Shown: positions 36,910 to 44,032 of the stretch, in pieces
Layout of the letters: each line of letters starts with the position of its first letter
How positions within the stretch are numbered: the stretch's first letter is position 1
From: Candidatus Poribacteria bacterium
Lineage (GTDB): Bacteria; Poribacteria; WGA-4E; WGA-3G
Direction: 5' to 3'
Assembly (NCBI GenBank): GCA_022827225.1
Contig: JAJDTJ010000026.1
Location: 40,794 to 104,793, forward strand
DNA: 64,000 nucleotides
Translations under genes and position numbers: made by a program
Notes under the pieces: model-generated
Seen by the model: only the letters and a program-made list of their open reading frames with translations
Databases searched by the model: none
Told to the model about the DNA's origin: nothing

Positions 36910-37377
36910 ATGGCATACTATATCACCGAAGAATGTATTGGATGCACGGCGTGTTTAACCAATTGCCCCGTTAACGCGATTACAGGCGATAGGAACATGC
37001 TGCACATTATTGATCCAAATATCTGTATCGACTGCACTGCGTGCGGGATGGTCTGTCCGGTTGAGGCGATTCGCGATCAGTTTGGCGAAGTGTGCAAGTT
37101 CATCCGGGTTCCAACACAACGTCCGATCGCCGTTATCTACGAGGAACTCTGTTCTGGATGCGATTTCTGTGTCCATATCTGTCCTTGGGAATGTCTTGAA
37201 CTCAAGGATCCAGAGACTGGTGAACATGCCGAAAGCTTCTTCGGTATCTGCGAACTCGTTAAACCGAAGGAGTGCGTCGGTTGCAAGTTGTGCGAAGAAG
37301 TTTGCATCAAAGACGCTATCCGCATCGAATCACCCGTGCTTGTAGAACTTGCAGAAGCGGCAGAAGCAGCAGATTGA
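36910..37377 (+). CDS. Poly-ferredoxin with four 4Fe-4S cluster motifs
   Basis: The 155-residue protein has four cysteine motifs of the CxxCxxCxxxC type: CIGCTACLTNC, CIDCTACGMVC, CSGCDFCVHIC and CVGCKLCEEVC. It can hold up to four [4Fe-4S] clusters if each motif fills one. It probably carries electrons in the cytoplasm; the partner is unknown. An Ala/Glu-rich tail ends the protein. It lies just downstream of a near-consensus promoter and 22 nt before gmk. Confidence 0.9.
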   Translation: MAYYITEECIGCTACLTNCPVNAITGDRNMLHIIDPNICIDCTACGMVCPVEAIRDQFGEVCKFIRVPTQRPIAVIYEELCSGCDFCVHICPWECLELKDPETGEHAESFFGICELVKPKECVGCKLCEEVCIKDAIRIESPVLVELAEAAEAAD

Positions 37378-37399
37378 CGTTCTGGGAGCGATGCTTCCA

Positions 37400-38053
37400 A
37401 TGGCGAAGATACCTTTTTATAAACCGGACCTTGTTATTGTTATCTCTGGCCCGTCTGGCTCGGGAAAAAGCACCGTGATAGATGCCCTCTGCAAAGCAGA
37501 TGAGACCTTGCGGGAATCTGTCTCAGTAACAACCCGTAACCCGCGTCCGAATGAAGTTGATGGCGTTGATTACCACTTCCGGTCACAATCAGAATTTGAA
37601 AAGCATGTTACGCAAGACGATTTTCTTGAGTGGGCGGAATATGGCGGCAATTTCTACGGCACCCTCAAATCCGAAATAACCGCCGTGCATGAAGCTGGAA
37701 AAGACGTTATCTTAGAAATTGAAGTTCAGGGTGCTTTGCAAATCCGGGCGCAAGATTTGTCACCTTCAAGAAGCCTACTCATTTTCATCATACCCCCATC
37801 GCTTGCCATTTTGGAGAAACGCCTCCGTCGGAGAAAAACGGAATCGGAATCGGAAGTCAACAACCGCCTCGCTATCGCGAAATCCGAAGTCCTTGAGATT
37901 GAACACTACGATTATTGGGTGAGTAATCCAGAAAACGCAGTCCAAGAAGCGGTTCAGCAAATTCAGACCATCATCGCCGCAGAACGCTCCCGCATAGATA
38001 CACAATTGATAGAGACAATTAACCCGTTGCTAGATGTTGATAAATCAAATTAG
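37400..38053 (+). CDS. gmk: Guanylate kinase
   Basis: This protein phosphorylates GMP to GDP with ATP. The P-loop reads GPSGSGKST, followed by SVTTRNPRPNEVDGVDYHF (GMP-binding), NFYGTLKSEI and EIEVQGALQIR. Three starts are possible: a TTG at 37349 that overlaps the ferredoxin gene, an ATG at 37391, and an ATG at 37400. GGGAG is 2 nt from 37391, which is too close, but 11 nt from 37400, so 37400 is preferred (217 residues, the normal size for the family). Confidence 0.93.
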   Translation: MAKIPFYKPDLVIVISGPSGSGKSTVIDALCKADETLRESVSVTTRNPRPNEVDGVDYHFRSQSEFEKHVTQDDFLEWAEYGGNFYGTLKSEITAVHEAGKDVILEIEVQGALQIRAQDLSPSRSLLIFIIPPSLAILEKRLRRRKTESESEVNNRLAIAKSEVLEIEHYDYWVSNPENAVQEAVQQIQTIIAAERSRIDTQLIETINPLLDVDKSN

Positions 38054-38068
38054 ATTACGGAGAAAACC

Positions 38069-38863
38069 ATGGATACCATAAATGACTTTGGATTCAAGCA
38101 AAGAAAATATATGCCAGTCTTTCCAAAAGCAAACGGCAAAACGACTGTCTATATTGAAGGTTATCCGTGTGAGGACGACGAACCTATGTCCGCAACCGAT
38201 TTTCACGGAGAACAGATTAACACGCTCGCCGATCAATTCAAACGATACTTCGCAATCAACAAACTCGTTCACATCGGTATCGACAGTTTTATCTATTATA
38301 GTGAAGGCGACATCAGAAAATGTGTCGCACCAGATATTCACATCGTCTTCGGGGTCTCGAAGTATCCGTTACGGCGCAGTTTTTATACGTGGGCAGAAGG
38401 TGCCGCCCCAGTTGCTGTCTTTGAGTTCCTCTCTGACGCGACGGCACGTCAAGATCGGACTGAAAAAGTCGGCGTGTATCTCAAGGATATAGGTGTCCAA
38501 GAGTATTTTGTCCATCAACCGGAACTGAAGAAACCTGCAGAGTTTCGGGGGTGGCGGCAGGAGCCATCAGGGGGTATTGTTGAGATGGAACCGGATGCCG
38601 AAGGTGGTCTGTTCAGCGAAGCGTTAAATCTTTACTTTCGCTGGGAGGAACAACATCACACGCACGTTAGGCTGCTGCGTCCGTATCTGCCAGATGGCAC
38701 GCCGATTCCAACATCTCTGGAGGAGCAGTACCTCAAAGAGGCGGCAGAGGCACGCGCCGAAACAGCAGAAGCACGCGCCGAAGAAGAAGCATTCCGCCGA
38801 CAGCAGGCTGAAGCAGAATTGGAAAAACTCCGCTCACAACTTGCTAAATCTCAACAGTCTTGA
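38069..38863 (+). CDS. Uma2 family (DUF820) putative endonuclease with coiled-coil tail
   Basis: The 264-residue protein has the DUF820/Uma2 restriction-endonuclease-like core (about 30-210). CVAPDIHIVFG and VAVFEFLS would supply the acidic and lysine-type residues of a PD-(D/E)xK site. RTEKVGVYLKDIGVQEYFV is typical of the family. The last 50 residues are an Ala/Glu/Arg-rich coiled coil (EARAETAEARAEEEA), also common in these genes. Role in the cell is unknown. A GGAG lies 8 nt before the ATG. It occupies the gap between gmk and coaBC, where many bacteria have rpoZ. Confidence 0.8.
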   Translation: MDTINDFGFKQRKYMPVFPKANGKTTVYIEGYPCEDDEPMSATDFHGEQINTLADQFKRYFAINKLVHIGIDSFIYYSEGDIRKCVAPDIHIVFGVSKYPLRRSFYTWAEGAAPVAVFEFLSDATARQDRTEKVGVYLKDIGVQEYFVHQPELKKPAEFRGWRQEPSGGIVEMEPDAEGGLFSEALNLYFRWEEQHHTHVRLLRPYLPDGTPIPTSLEEQYLKEAAEARAETAEARAEEEAFRRQQAEAELEKLRSQLAKSQQS

Positions 38864-39310
38864 CATACTCCCCCAGCTAAAGCAAGGGGGATTCTAAACT
38901 AACTTCCCGAGCTTTCGCTTTAGGCGGATCGTGGGGTTTAGGCTGTTAGTGCCAGCGTAGAACGCTTTGGGAGTTCAAAGTCTTACTTCTACTTCCCGCA
39001 GTAGTTAATGCCCTAACTACAAAGTTTCGATTCCATGCTTGGTATCCGAATGCAGCATGACCCGTCTTTTCGGATACCGACTGCAAAGCACTATAGAGTG
39101 GATATTGAGTGGGTATCACCACACACCAGCCAACAACCCTACCATGAGTTGAGGTTAGGAACTCCAACATTGGTAGCGTTGGAGATGGTAGTCCTAACCA
39201 CTGGTGATATTATAATTATACAACATTTTAGACAGAAAGTCAAATCTTTTTCCGAAAGGTTTGGTCTAATTCAATAGGGCGAGATTCATCCCTTCGCTGA
39301 AGCGAAGGGA
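38861..39310. mobile_element. ORF-less IS200/IS605-like element with structured core
   Basis: About 450 nt without a credible ORF. One end starts TGACATACTC and holds a hairpin CCCCC-A-GC-TAAA-GC-AA-GGGGG (38870-38890). The other end holds a perfect hairpin CCCTTCGC-TGAA-GCGAAGGG (39290-39309). Such subterminal hairpins are typical of IS200/IS605-family ends, not of DDE transposons. The first base overlaps the stop codon of the Uma2 gene, and the element ends about 30 nt before coaBC. No tnpA, tnpB or iscB is present, so it is non-autonomous. Confidence 0.6.
38940..39200. ncRNA. Candidate structured RNA (HEARO/omega-RNA-like) inside the element
   Basis: Four stems are visible in a row: AGCGT-AGA-ACGCT (38954-38966), GTAGTTA-ATGCCC-TAACTAC (39001-39020), GGTATCCGA/TCGGATACC (39041-39049 with 39070-39078), and a nested pair GGTTAGGA/TCCTAACC (39153-39160 with 39192-39199) enclosing TCCAAC/GTTGGA (39163-39168 with 39178-39183). 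This density of stems in a non-coding mobile element suggests a functional RNA such as a HEARO/IscB omega-RNA. Strand and family are not settled. Confidence 0.4.
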
Positions 39311-39340
39311 AACCTTCTTTCGTAAATTTTGGTAAAAAAT

Positions 39341-40561
39341 ATGGATTTCAGAGATCGGATCCTCATTTTAGGTGTTACAGGCGGCATCGCCATCCACAAA
39401 TCGCTTGACTTAGCGAGCCAACTCGTCAAGCATGGTGCCTCTGTCCACGTCGTGATGACGGAAAACGCCACCCGGCTTGTCCAACCGCTGCAGTTCCAAG
39501 TTATCTCACGGAACCCTGTCCTCCTGAACCTGTTCGATGCAGGCACAGATTGGAAACCGCCGCATATTGATCTCGCTGACCGTGCAGACCTGCTTGCGAT
39601 TGTCCCTGCAACAGCAAACATTATCGGTAAACTCGCAAACGGCATCGCTGACGACGTGCTTTCGACCGTCGCTGTCTCCGTCCACTGTCCGATCCTCCTC
39701 GCACCCGCTATGAACGGACACATGTATCAAAACCCTTTCGTTCAACGAAACCTCACCACACTGAAAACGCACGGTGTTCATTTCATCGAACCCGAAAGCG
39801 GCGATCTCGCTTGTGGTTATGAAGGCGTGGGACGTTTGAACACAGTAGAGACGATCCTTGAAGGTGCCAGTCATATCCTAACTTCAACTGCGAGTTTGGA
39901 AACACAAGATTTGCGAGGCGTACGCGTCCTCGTCACGGCAGGCGCGACGCGTGAATATATCGATCCGGTTAGATTTATTACCAACCGTTCGAGTGGTAAG
40001 ATGGGATACGCCATCGCTGAAGCGGCAGCACAGCGCGGTGCTGAAGTGCAGTTGGTGAGCGGCACTGCTACTGTCTCGCCACCCGTCGGTATCAAGACGG
40101 CGTATGTCGAAACGACGCTTGAGATGTACGACGTTCTTCTGGAGGCATTCAATGAAACGGATGTTGTCATCATGGCAGGTGCCCCTGCCGATTACCGTCC
40201 ACACGAATTCACACCGCATAAGATTAAAAAAACTGCGGGGACGTTGACGCTTCCGCTTGAAAGAAATCCGGACATCGCGCAGACGCTTGGCGAACAGAAA
40301 ACGCACCAAACCTTGGTCTGTTTCGCTGCTGAAACGAACGATCTCCTTGAAAATGCGAAAAAGAAATTGGGACGCAAGAACTGTGATCTGATTGTCGCAA
40401 ACGATATTCTCGCAGAAGGCGCGGGATTTGAATCCGACACGAACATCGTTACCTTGATCGACCGAGACGGCAGTTGCGAACAACTCCCACGCTCCTCAAA
40501 GCGCGACGTAGCAGATGCCATCCTGACAAAAGTTGTCTCCATACGAAACAGTGCAAAATAG
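39341..40561 (+). CDS. coaBC: Phosphopantothenoylcysteine decarboxylase/phosphopantothenate-cysteine ligase
   Basis: The bifunctional enzyme makes 4'-phosphopantetheine for coenzyme A. The N-terminal flavoprotein half (CoaC) shows LGVTGGIAIHKSLDLA, the conserved PATANIIGKLANGIADDVLS and PAMNGHMYQNP. The C-terminal half (CoaB) shows VLVTAGATREYIDPVRFITNRSSGKMG, the IKK motif and a LIVANDI stretch. The ATG at 39341 (406 residues) is preferred over the TTG at 39329. The ribosome-binding site is weak, and the mobile element ends about 30 nt upstream, so its original promoter may be displaced. Confidence 0.94.
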   Translation: MDFRDRILILGVTGGIAIHKSLDLASQLVKHGASVHVVMTENATRLVQPLQFQVISRNPVLLNLFDAGTDWKPPHIDLADRADLLAIVPATANIIGKLANGIADDVLSTVAVSVHCPILLAPAMNGHMYQNPFVQRNLTTLKTHGVHFIEPESGDLACGYEGVGRLNTVETILEGASHILTSTASLETQDLRGVRVLVTAGATREYIDPVRFITNRSSGKMGYAIAEAAAQRGAEVQLVSGTATVSPPVGIKTAYVETTLEMYDVLLEAFNETDVVIMAGAPADYRPHEFTPHKIKKTAGTLTLPLERNPDIAQTLGEQKTHQTLVCFAAETNDLLENAKKKLGRKNCDLIVANDILAEGAGFESDTNIVTLIDRDGSCEQLPRSSKRDVADAILTKVVSIRNSAK

Positions 40562-40599
40562 GCTGTTCAGGAAATCGGACTCACAAAGTCCTCTACAAG

Positions 40600-41508
40600 A
40601 TGAACGAACAACAGGTCCGCGACTTCTTTACCGTCAACCAGACCCGTCCGAAAAAGCAGTTAGGACAAAACTTCCTCGTTAATCCAGAGATCCTGAAAAT
40701 TATTCTCGAAGCTGGAGAACTGACAAACACCGACACGGTCATAGAAATTGGTGCCGGGTTAGGGTGTCTCACTGAGGTAGTGGCGCGATATGCCAAACGC
40801 GTTATTGCCGTTGAAATAGACACGTTACTATATAAGGCTCTCAAAGCCCGTTTTGGCGCAGCTTGGCGTAGGGACGAGGTACCCTCACCTCTACAAAAGT
40901 CAGCCCATCCGAGCGTCCAACTTCTCAACGCCGACATTCTCAAATTGGAACTCGCCACGCTGTTATCTCACGAAGCACCGACCACGTTTAAAGTCATCGC
41001 AAATCTACCTTATAGCATCACAACGCCTATCCTGTGGAAACTTCTCGAACATCACAAGCAGATTCATAGTTGCGTGTTAATGATGCAGAGAGAGGTCGCG
41101 GAACGAATTGTGGCGGGCCCGGGGGGGAAGGACTACGGTGCGTTGACAATCGGCATCACTTATCACGCCGAGGCGGAACTCATCGCTACACTGCCGCCAG
41201 AAAATTTCTATCCAGCACCGAAAGTTGACTCCGCTCTGCTGAAGCTGACGATGCGTGAAAAGCCAAAGGTCGTGGTCGAAAACGAGCAACTTTTCTTTAA
41301 CGTTGTACGGACAGCATTTCGGACGCGACGGAAGATGCTAAAAAATTCTCTGGTTCGGGGTCGGTTCGCGTCGGCAGAGGTATTAGTCACTATATTTGAA
41401 GAACTCGGTATAGCACCCCAGCGTCGCGCGGAAACATTGGATATTACAGAGTTCGCAGCCCTCGCGAATGCCTTGGCTCAATCCGCATCAGCGGAGACGG
41501 GTGTTTGA
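40600..41508 (+). CDS. rsmA: 16S rRNA dimethyladenosine transferase RsmA (KsgA)
   Basis: The 302-residue protein dimethylates A1518 and A1519 of 16S rRNA. Family motifs are KKQLGQNFLVNPEIL, VIEIGAGLGCLTEVVA, NLPYSITTPIL, and FYPAPKVDSALL. A longer frame from 40474 overlaps coaBC and is not credible. Between the second acidic motif and the ADIL motif about 20 extra residues (GAAWRRDEVPSPLQKSAHP region) are present. Their DNA carries a palindrome of the genome's REP-like family (40868-40894), so the gene seems to have absorbed an in-frame repeat. Confidence 0.93.
   Translation: MNEQQVRDFFTVNQTRPKKQLGQNFLVNPEILKIILEAGELTNTDTVIEIGAGLGCLTEVVARYAKRVIAVEIDTLLYKALKARFGAAWRRDEVPSPLQKSAHPSVQLLNADILKLELATLLSHEAPTTFKVIANLPYSITTPILWKLLEHHKQIHSCVLMMQREVAERIVAGPGGKDYGALTIGITYHAEAELIATLPPENFYPAPKVDSALLKLTMREKPKVVVENEQLFFNVVRTAFRTRRKMLKNSLVRGRFASAEVLVTIFEELGIAPQRRAETLDITEFAALANALAQSASAETGV
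40868..40894. repeat. REP-like palindrome inside rsmA
   Basis: GTAGGGACGAGG-TAC-CCTCACCTCTAC is an imperfect palindrome with 9 of 12 positions matching. It shares its core with the palindrome at 33571-33594 and lies in an extra segment of the RsmA protein. Confidence 0.5.
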
Positions 41509-41580
41509 GACCCATAATCTTGAATGGTCGCGAGCACAAGAAACACCCCCAGCAAAAACACTCGCTCCTACTGGGAGAAA

Positions 41581-42372
41581 TTATAAACGGATGTCTAACT
41601 CAAAAAGCTGCCAATGGACGATTTTCCAATCCGAGCCTTCACGACGGAACTCAAATTTACAATGTGCCTTGAGTTCCCTTAAGTCGCGTTGCTCACCCTT
41701 CTCCGCGTTTATATCCAACCGAAGCGTTACCGCCATTTTCCGAGCATTTGTCACATCTATCTCTATATCATTGAAGATGAATTCAAGCGAGACGTACTCT
41801 TCAAAGAGCTGCGTCATCGCCGGGACAACATCTTCGTAATTTTCAGGAATAATGCCTGATGCCACACCGAAAAGCGTTGCAGGATCGTCTGCAGCGACGT
41901 AGGTCTCCGAAAAGAGTGCTCGGATCGCCTCAATGTTATCCATATCCAAGGATTCAAGGAGATCGCTAAAATGGTCAAAGAATTCTTGTATCTCGGCTTC
42001 CGGATCTCTGAGTGGTGTTAAAGCGACATCGACAGTCAAGCGCGGCTGACTGAGTGTGAGCGGTTGGTTATACGGTTTGTAATCCACATCCGCAACAGTC
42101 AAAGTATGCGCATCGCTGTAAGAGATACCGTGAAAAGCGAAAGTACCATCTACACCCGTCGTAAAAGATAATCCTTGTAGCGTTACAGTCGCTCCGAGAA
42201 TAGGCTCTCCGCTCCCAACGTCCGTAACGGTCCCAGAGACTGTTCCGTATTGGATAACAACTGTTTTCTCAGGTTCCGGTTCAATTTCAATAGGATCTTC
42301 AGCTTCCTCACATGCAAATAGACACACCATGCAGATAACGAAGAAAAGCCAAACGTTTCTTTTGAAGGTCAT
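41581..42372 (-). CDS. Lipoprotein with carboxypeptidase-regulatory-like domain and NTF2-like tail
   Basis: The 263-residue protein has a lipobox (CLFAC, Cys21) after a hydrophobic leader. An acidic linker precedes a carboxypeptidase-regulatory-like beta domain (about 42-118) with GTVSGTVTDVGSGEPILGAT, GVDGTFAF and DYKPY. The C-terminal half (about 125-263) looks like an NTF2/SnoaL-type fold and ends with DWKIVHWQLFEL. The function is unknown. Its ATG overlaps the symporter stop by 4 nt, so it is translationally coupled to the transporter genes. Confidence 0.7.
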   Translation of the reverse strand: MTFKRNVWLFFVICMVCLFACEEAEDPIEIEPEPEKTVVIQYGTVSGTVTDVGSGEPILGATVTLQGLSFTTGVDGTFAFHGISYSDAHTLTVADVDYKPYNQPLTLSQPRLTVDVALTPLRDPEAEIQEFFDHFSDLLESLDMDNIEAIRALFSETYVAADDPATLFGVASGIIPENYEDVVPAMTQLFEEYVSLEFIFNDIEIDVTNARKMAVTLRLDINAEKGEQRDLRELKAHCKFEFRREGSDWKIVHWQLFELDIRL

Positions 42373-43835
42373 CTTTTGCCACCCTCCTCTGAATCAAAAA
42401 ATTTCTCAAGGGTTTGTGAACTCGGCGGTTTCGTGAACAGCGAAACGGCTACCAAGATGATAGACGAAACAGCGATGAGGACAGCGACAGGCATAACCCC
42501 GGTTCCGCCGACGCTATATCCGGGTGTCTGCCAGTTACTGAGAAAGAAATAGAGCCACAACACAACGACACTTATAATTGCGGCAAATACGCCCGACTTT
42601 GTGCTACGCCGCCAGAACAACGCCGCTACGACAATCGGAAAGAGCCCCGAAAATCCGGTAAAGGACCAGATCGCCAGCCGAAAGATGCTCGGTGTCGCAA
42701 TGAGTGAGATGAGATAGGTGACACAAAGCACACCGGTTACAAACAGTCGTCCGACCCAGACTCGCTGTTTCTCCGAAAACGCTTCTCGACGATAGTGACC
42801 AATAATATCGTGTGTGAACATACTCCCGATAGCGAGGGACTGTGAATCAAGCGAGGACATAATCGCGGCGAAAACACCTGCCCCCAAAAAACCGGCTAAG
42901 ACACCGGGCGCGTGGATACTGATCATCTGAATCAGTACGTTGTTTGCTTGTGATCCCTCTAAACCTGGAACATCTACATTGCCGAGTATGCCGAGCAGGA
43001 CACTCGGAATCCACACAATCGCAATACATAACGGATATAGGATAATTGCATAACGGAAGGACCCGACATCTTTCGCGGTTAGGAAATGTGAAAAGATATG
43101 TGGAAACATACCGACACAGAGCGGAACACAGAGATAGGTCAATAATTCCAAGGGTTTAATATGTTCGGCTTGTATGAGTAAATCCAGGTCAACTTTAGAG
43201 ATCGCATTTGACAATCCGCCCATCCGATGCGTAATCACAAAGAAAGTGATTCCGCCGAGGGTCATGAAAACGAGCGTTTGGAACGTGTTCACCCATGCGG
43301 TGCCACGCATACCGCTGTAAGTAACGTAACTGAGGACAACAGCACATATCAGTAAACCGCCTATCCACTGCGGAATTTTGCCATCCGTGAGCGTTGCCAA
43401 TGTGCCACCGCCACCCATTACGCCAATCAGCAGATACGGTATGAGGAGCAACACAAAGATAATGAATAAGAGGAGTCCTAAACCGTCGGATTCCCACCGG
43501 TCCCGGAAGTATTGTACCTGTGTTACATAGCCGAACCGTTTTCCGAGTCGCCAGAGCCGCGTCCCGATGAAGAGGAACACGCACGGCACAACAATCGCGG
43601 AAGAAGATGCCATGAGTGCGAAGACACCGATGCCCCGGTGGTAGGCTTCGCCGGATGCCCCGAGGATGGAGAAGGCTGTCATGTTCGTGCCGAAAAGCGT
43701 CATCAATAAGATAAACCAGTTGATTGTCCGGCTTGCGACGAAGTAGTCTTCACCGGTGTGTCGGAAAAGTTTATGGCTCAAAACGCCGAGTATCAGCACT
43801 ACAGCAAGATAAATAAAAACGACAGCAAGACTCAT
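42369..43835 (-). CDS. Sodium:solute symporter (SSS) family transporter
   Basis: The 488-residue integral membrane protein has about 13 hydrophobic segments. SSS features include ASRTINWFILLMTLFGTNMTAFSILGASG (helix 1 unwinding region), YVTYSGMRGTAWVNTFQTL and GVFAAIMSSLDSQSLAIGSMF. These transporters import solutes with Na+. The substrate cannot be read from sequence. Start and stop codons overlap those of both neighbours by 4 nt (ATGA). Confidence 0.9.
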   Translation of the reverse strand: MSLAVVFIYLAVVLILGVLSHKLFRHTGEDYFVASRTINWFILLMTLFGTNMTAFSILGASGEAYHRGIGVFALMASSSAIVVPCVFLFIGTRLWRLGKRFGYVTQVQYFRDRWESDGLGLLLFIIFVLLLIPYLLIGVMGGGGTLATLTDGKIPQWIGGLLICAVVLSYVTYSGMRGTAWVNTFQTLVFMTLGGITFFVITHRMGGLSNAISKVDLDLLIQAEHIKPLELLTYLCVPLCVGMFPHIFSHFLTAKDVGSFRYAIILYPLCIAIVWIPSVLLGILGNVDVPGLEGSQANNVLIQMISIHAPGVLAGFLGAGVFAAIMSSLDSQSLAIGSMFTHDIIGHYRREAFSEKQRVWVGRLFVTGVLCVTYLISLIATPSIFRLAIWSFTGFSGLFPIVVAALFWRRSTKSGVFAAIISVVVLWLYFFLSNWQTPGYSVGGTGVMPVAVLIAVSSIILVAVSLFTKPPSSQTLEKFFDSEEGGKR

Positions 43836-44032
43836 CGCTCACCCCAATCTCCGCGCGCTTTGACGAAGGCAGCCATCAGTAACGTCGCGGCAAGGCAGTA
43901 CCCGATATGATAGAGCAGCCCGATCGGTAGCCCTAAAACAATCTGTGGTGTCTCCCAGAACCAGAAATCGTTGTGAAGCAGAAACAGCAGCACGAGCAGA
44001 CCGTACAACAACCATTTCGTTCGATTTTTCAT
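43832..44032 (-). CDS. DUF3311 small membrane protein, symporter companion
   Basis: From the ATG at 44032 this is a 66-residue protein with two membrane helices (about 8-22 and 40-57). DUF3311 proteins commonly lie beside SSS symporters and may be accessory subunits. A longer TTG start (44056) is unlikely, because AAAAGGAG sits just before the ATG. The ATG overlaps the TRAP gene stop, and its own stop overlaps the symporter start. Confidence 0.75.
   Translation of the reverse strand: MKNRTKWLLYGLLVLLFLLHNDFWFWETPQIVLGLPIGLLYHIGYCLAATLLMAAFVKARGDWGER

Noticed and set aside
38946..39170. Minus-strand 74-codon frame inside the IS605-like element as a TnpB remnant
   Set aside because: No TnpB zinc-finger or RuvC motif can be seen, and the region is better explained by RNA-like hairpins.
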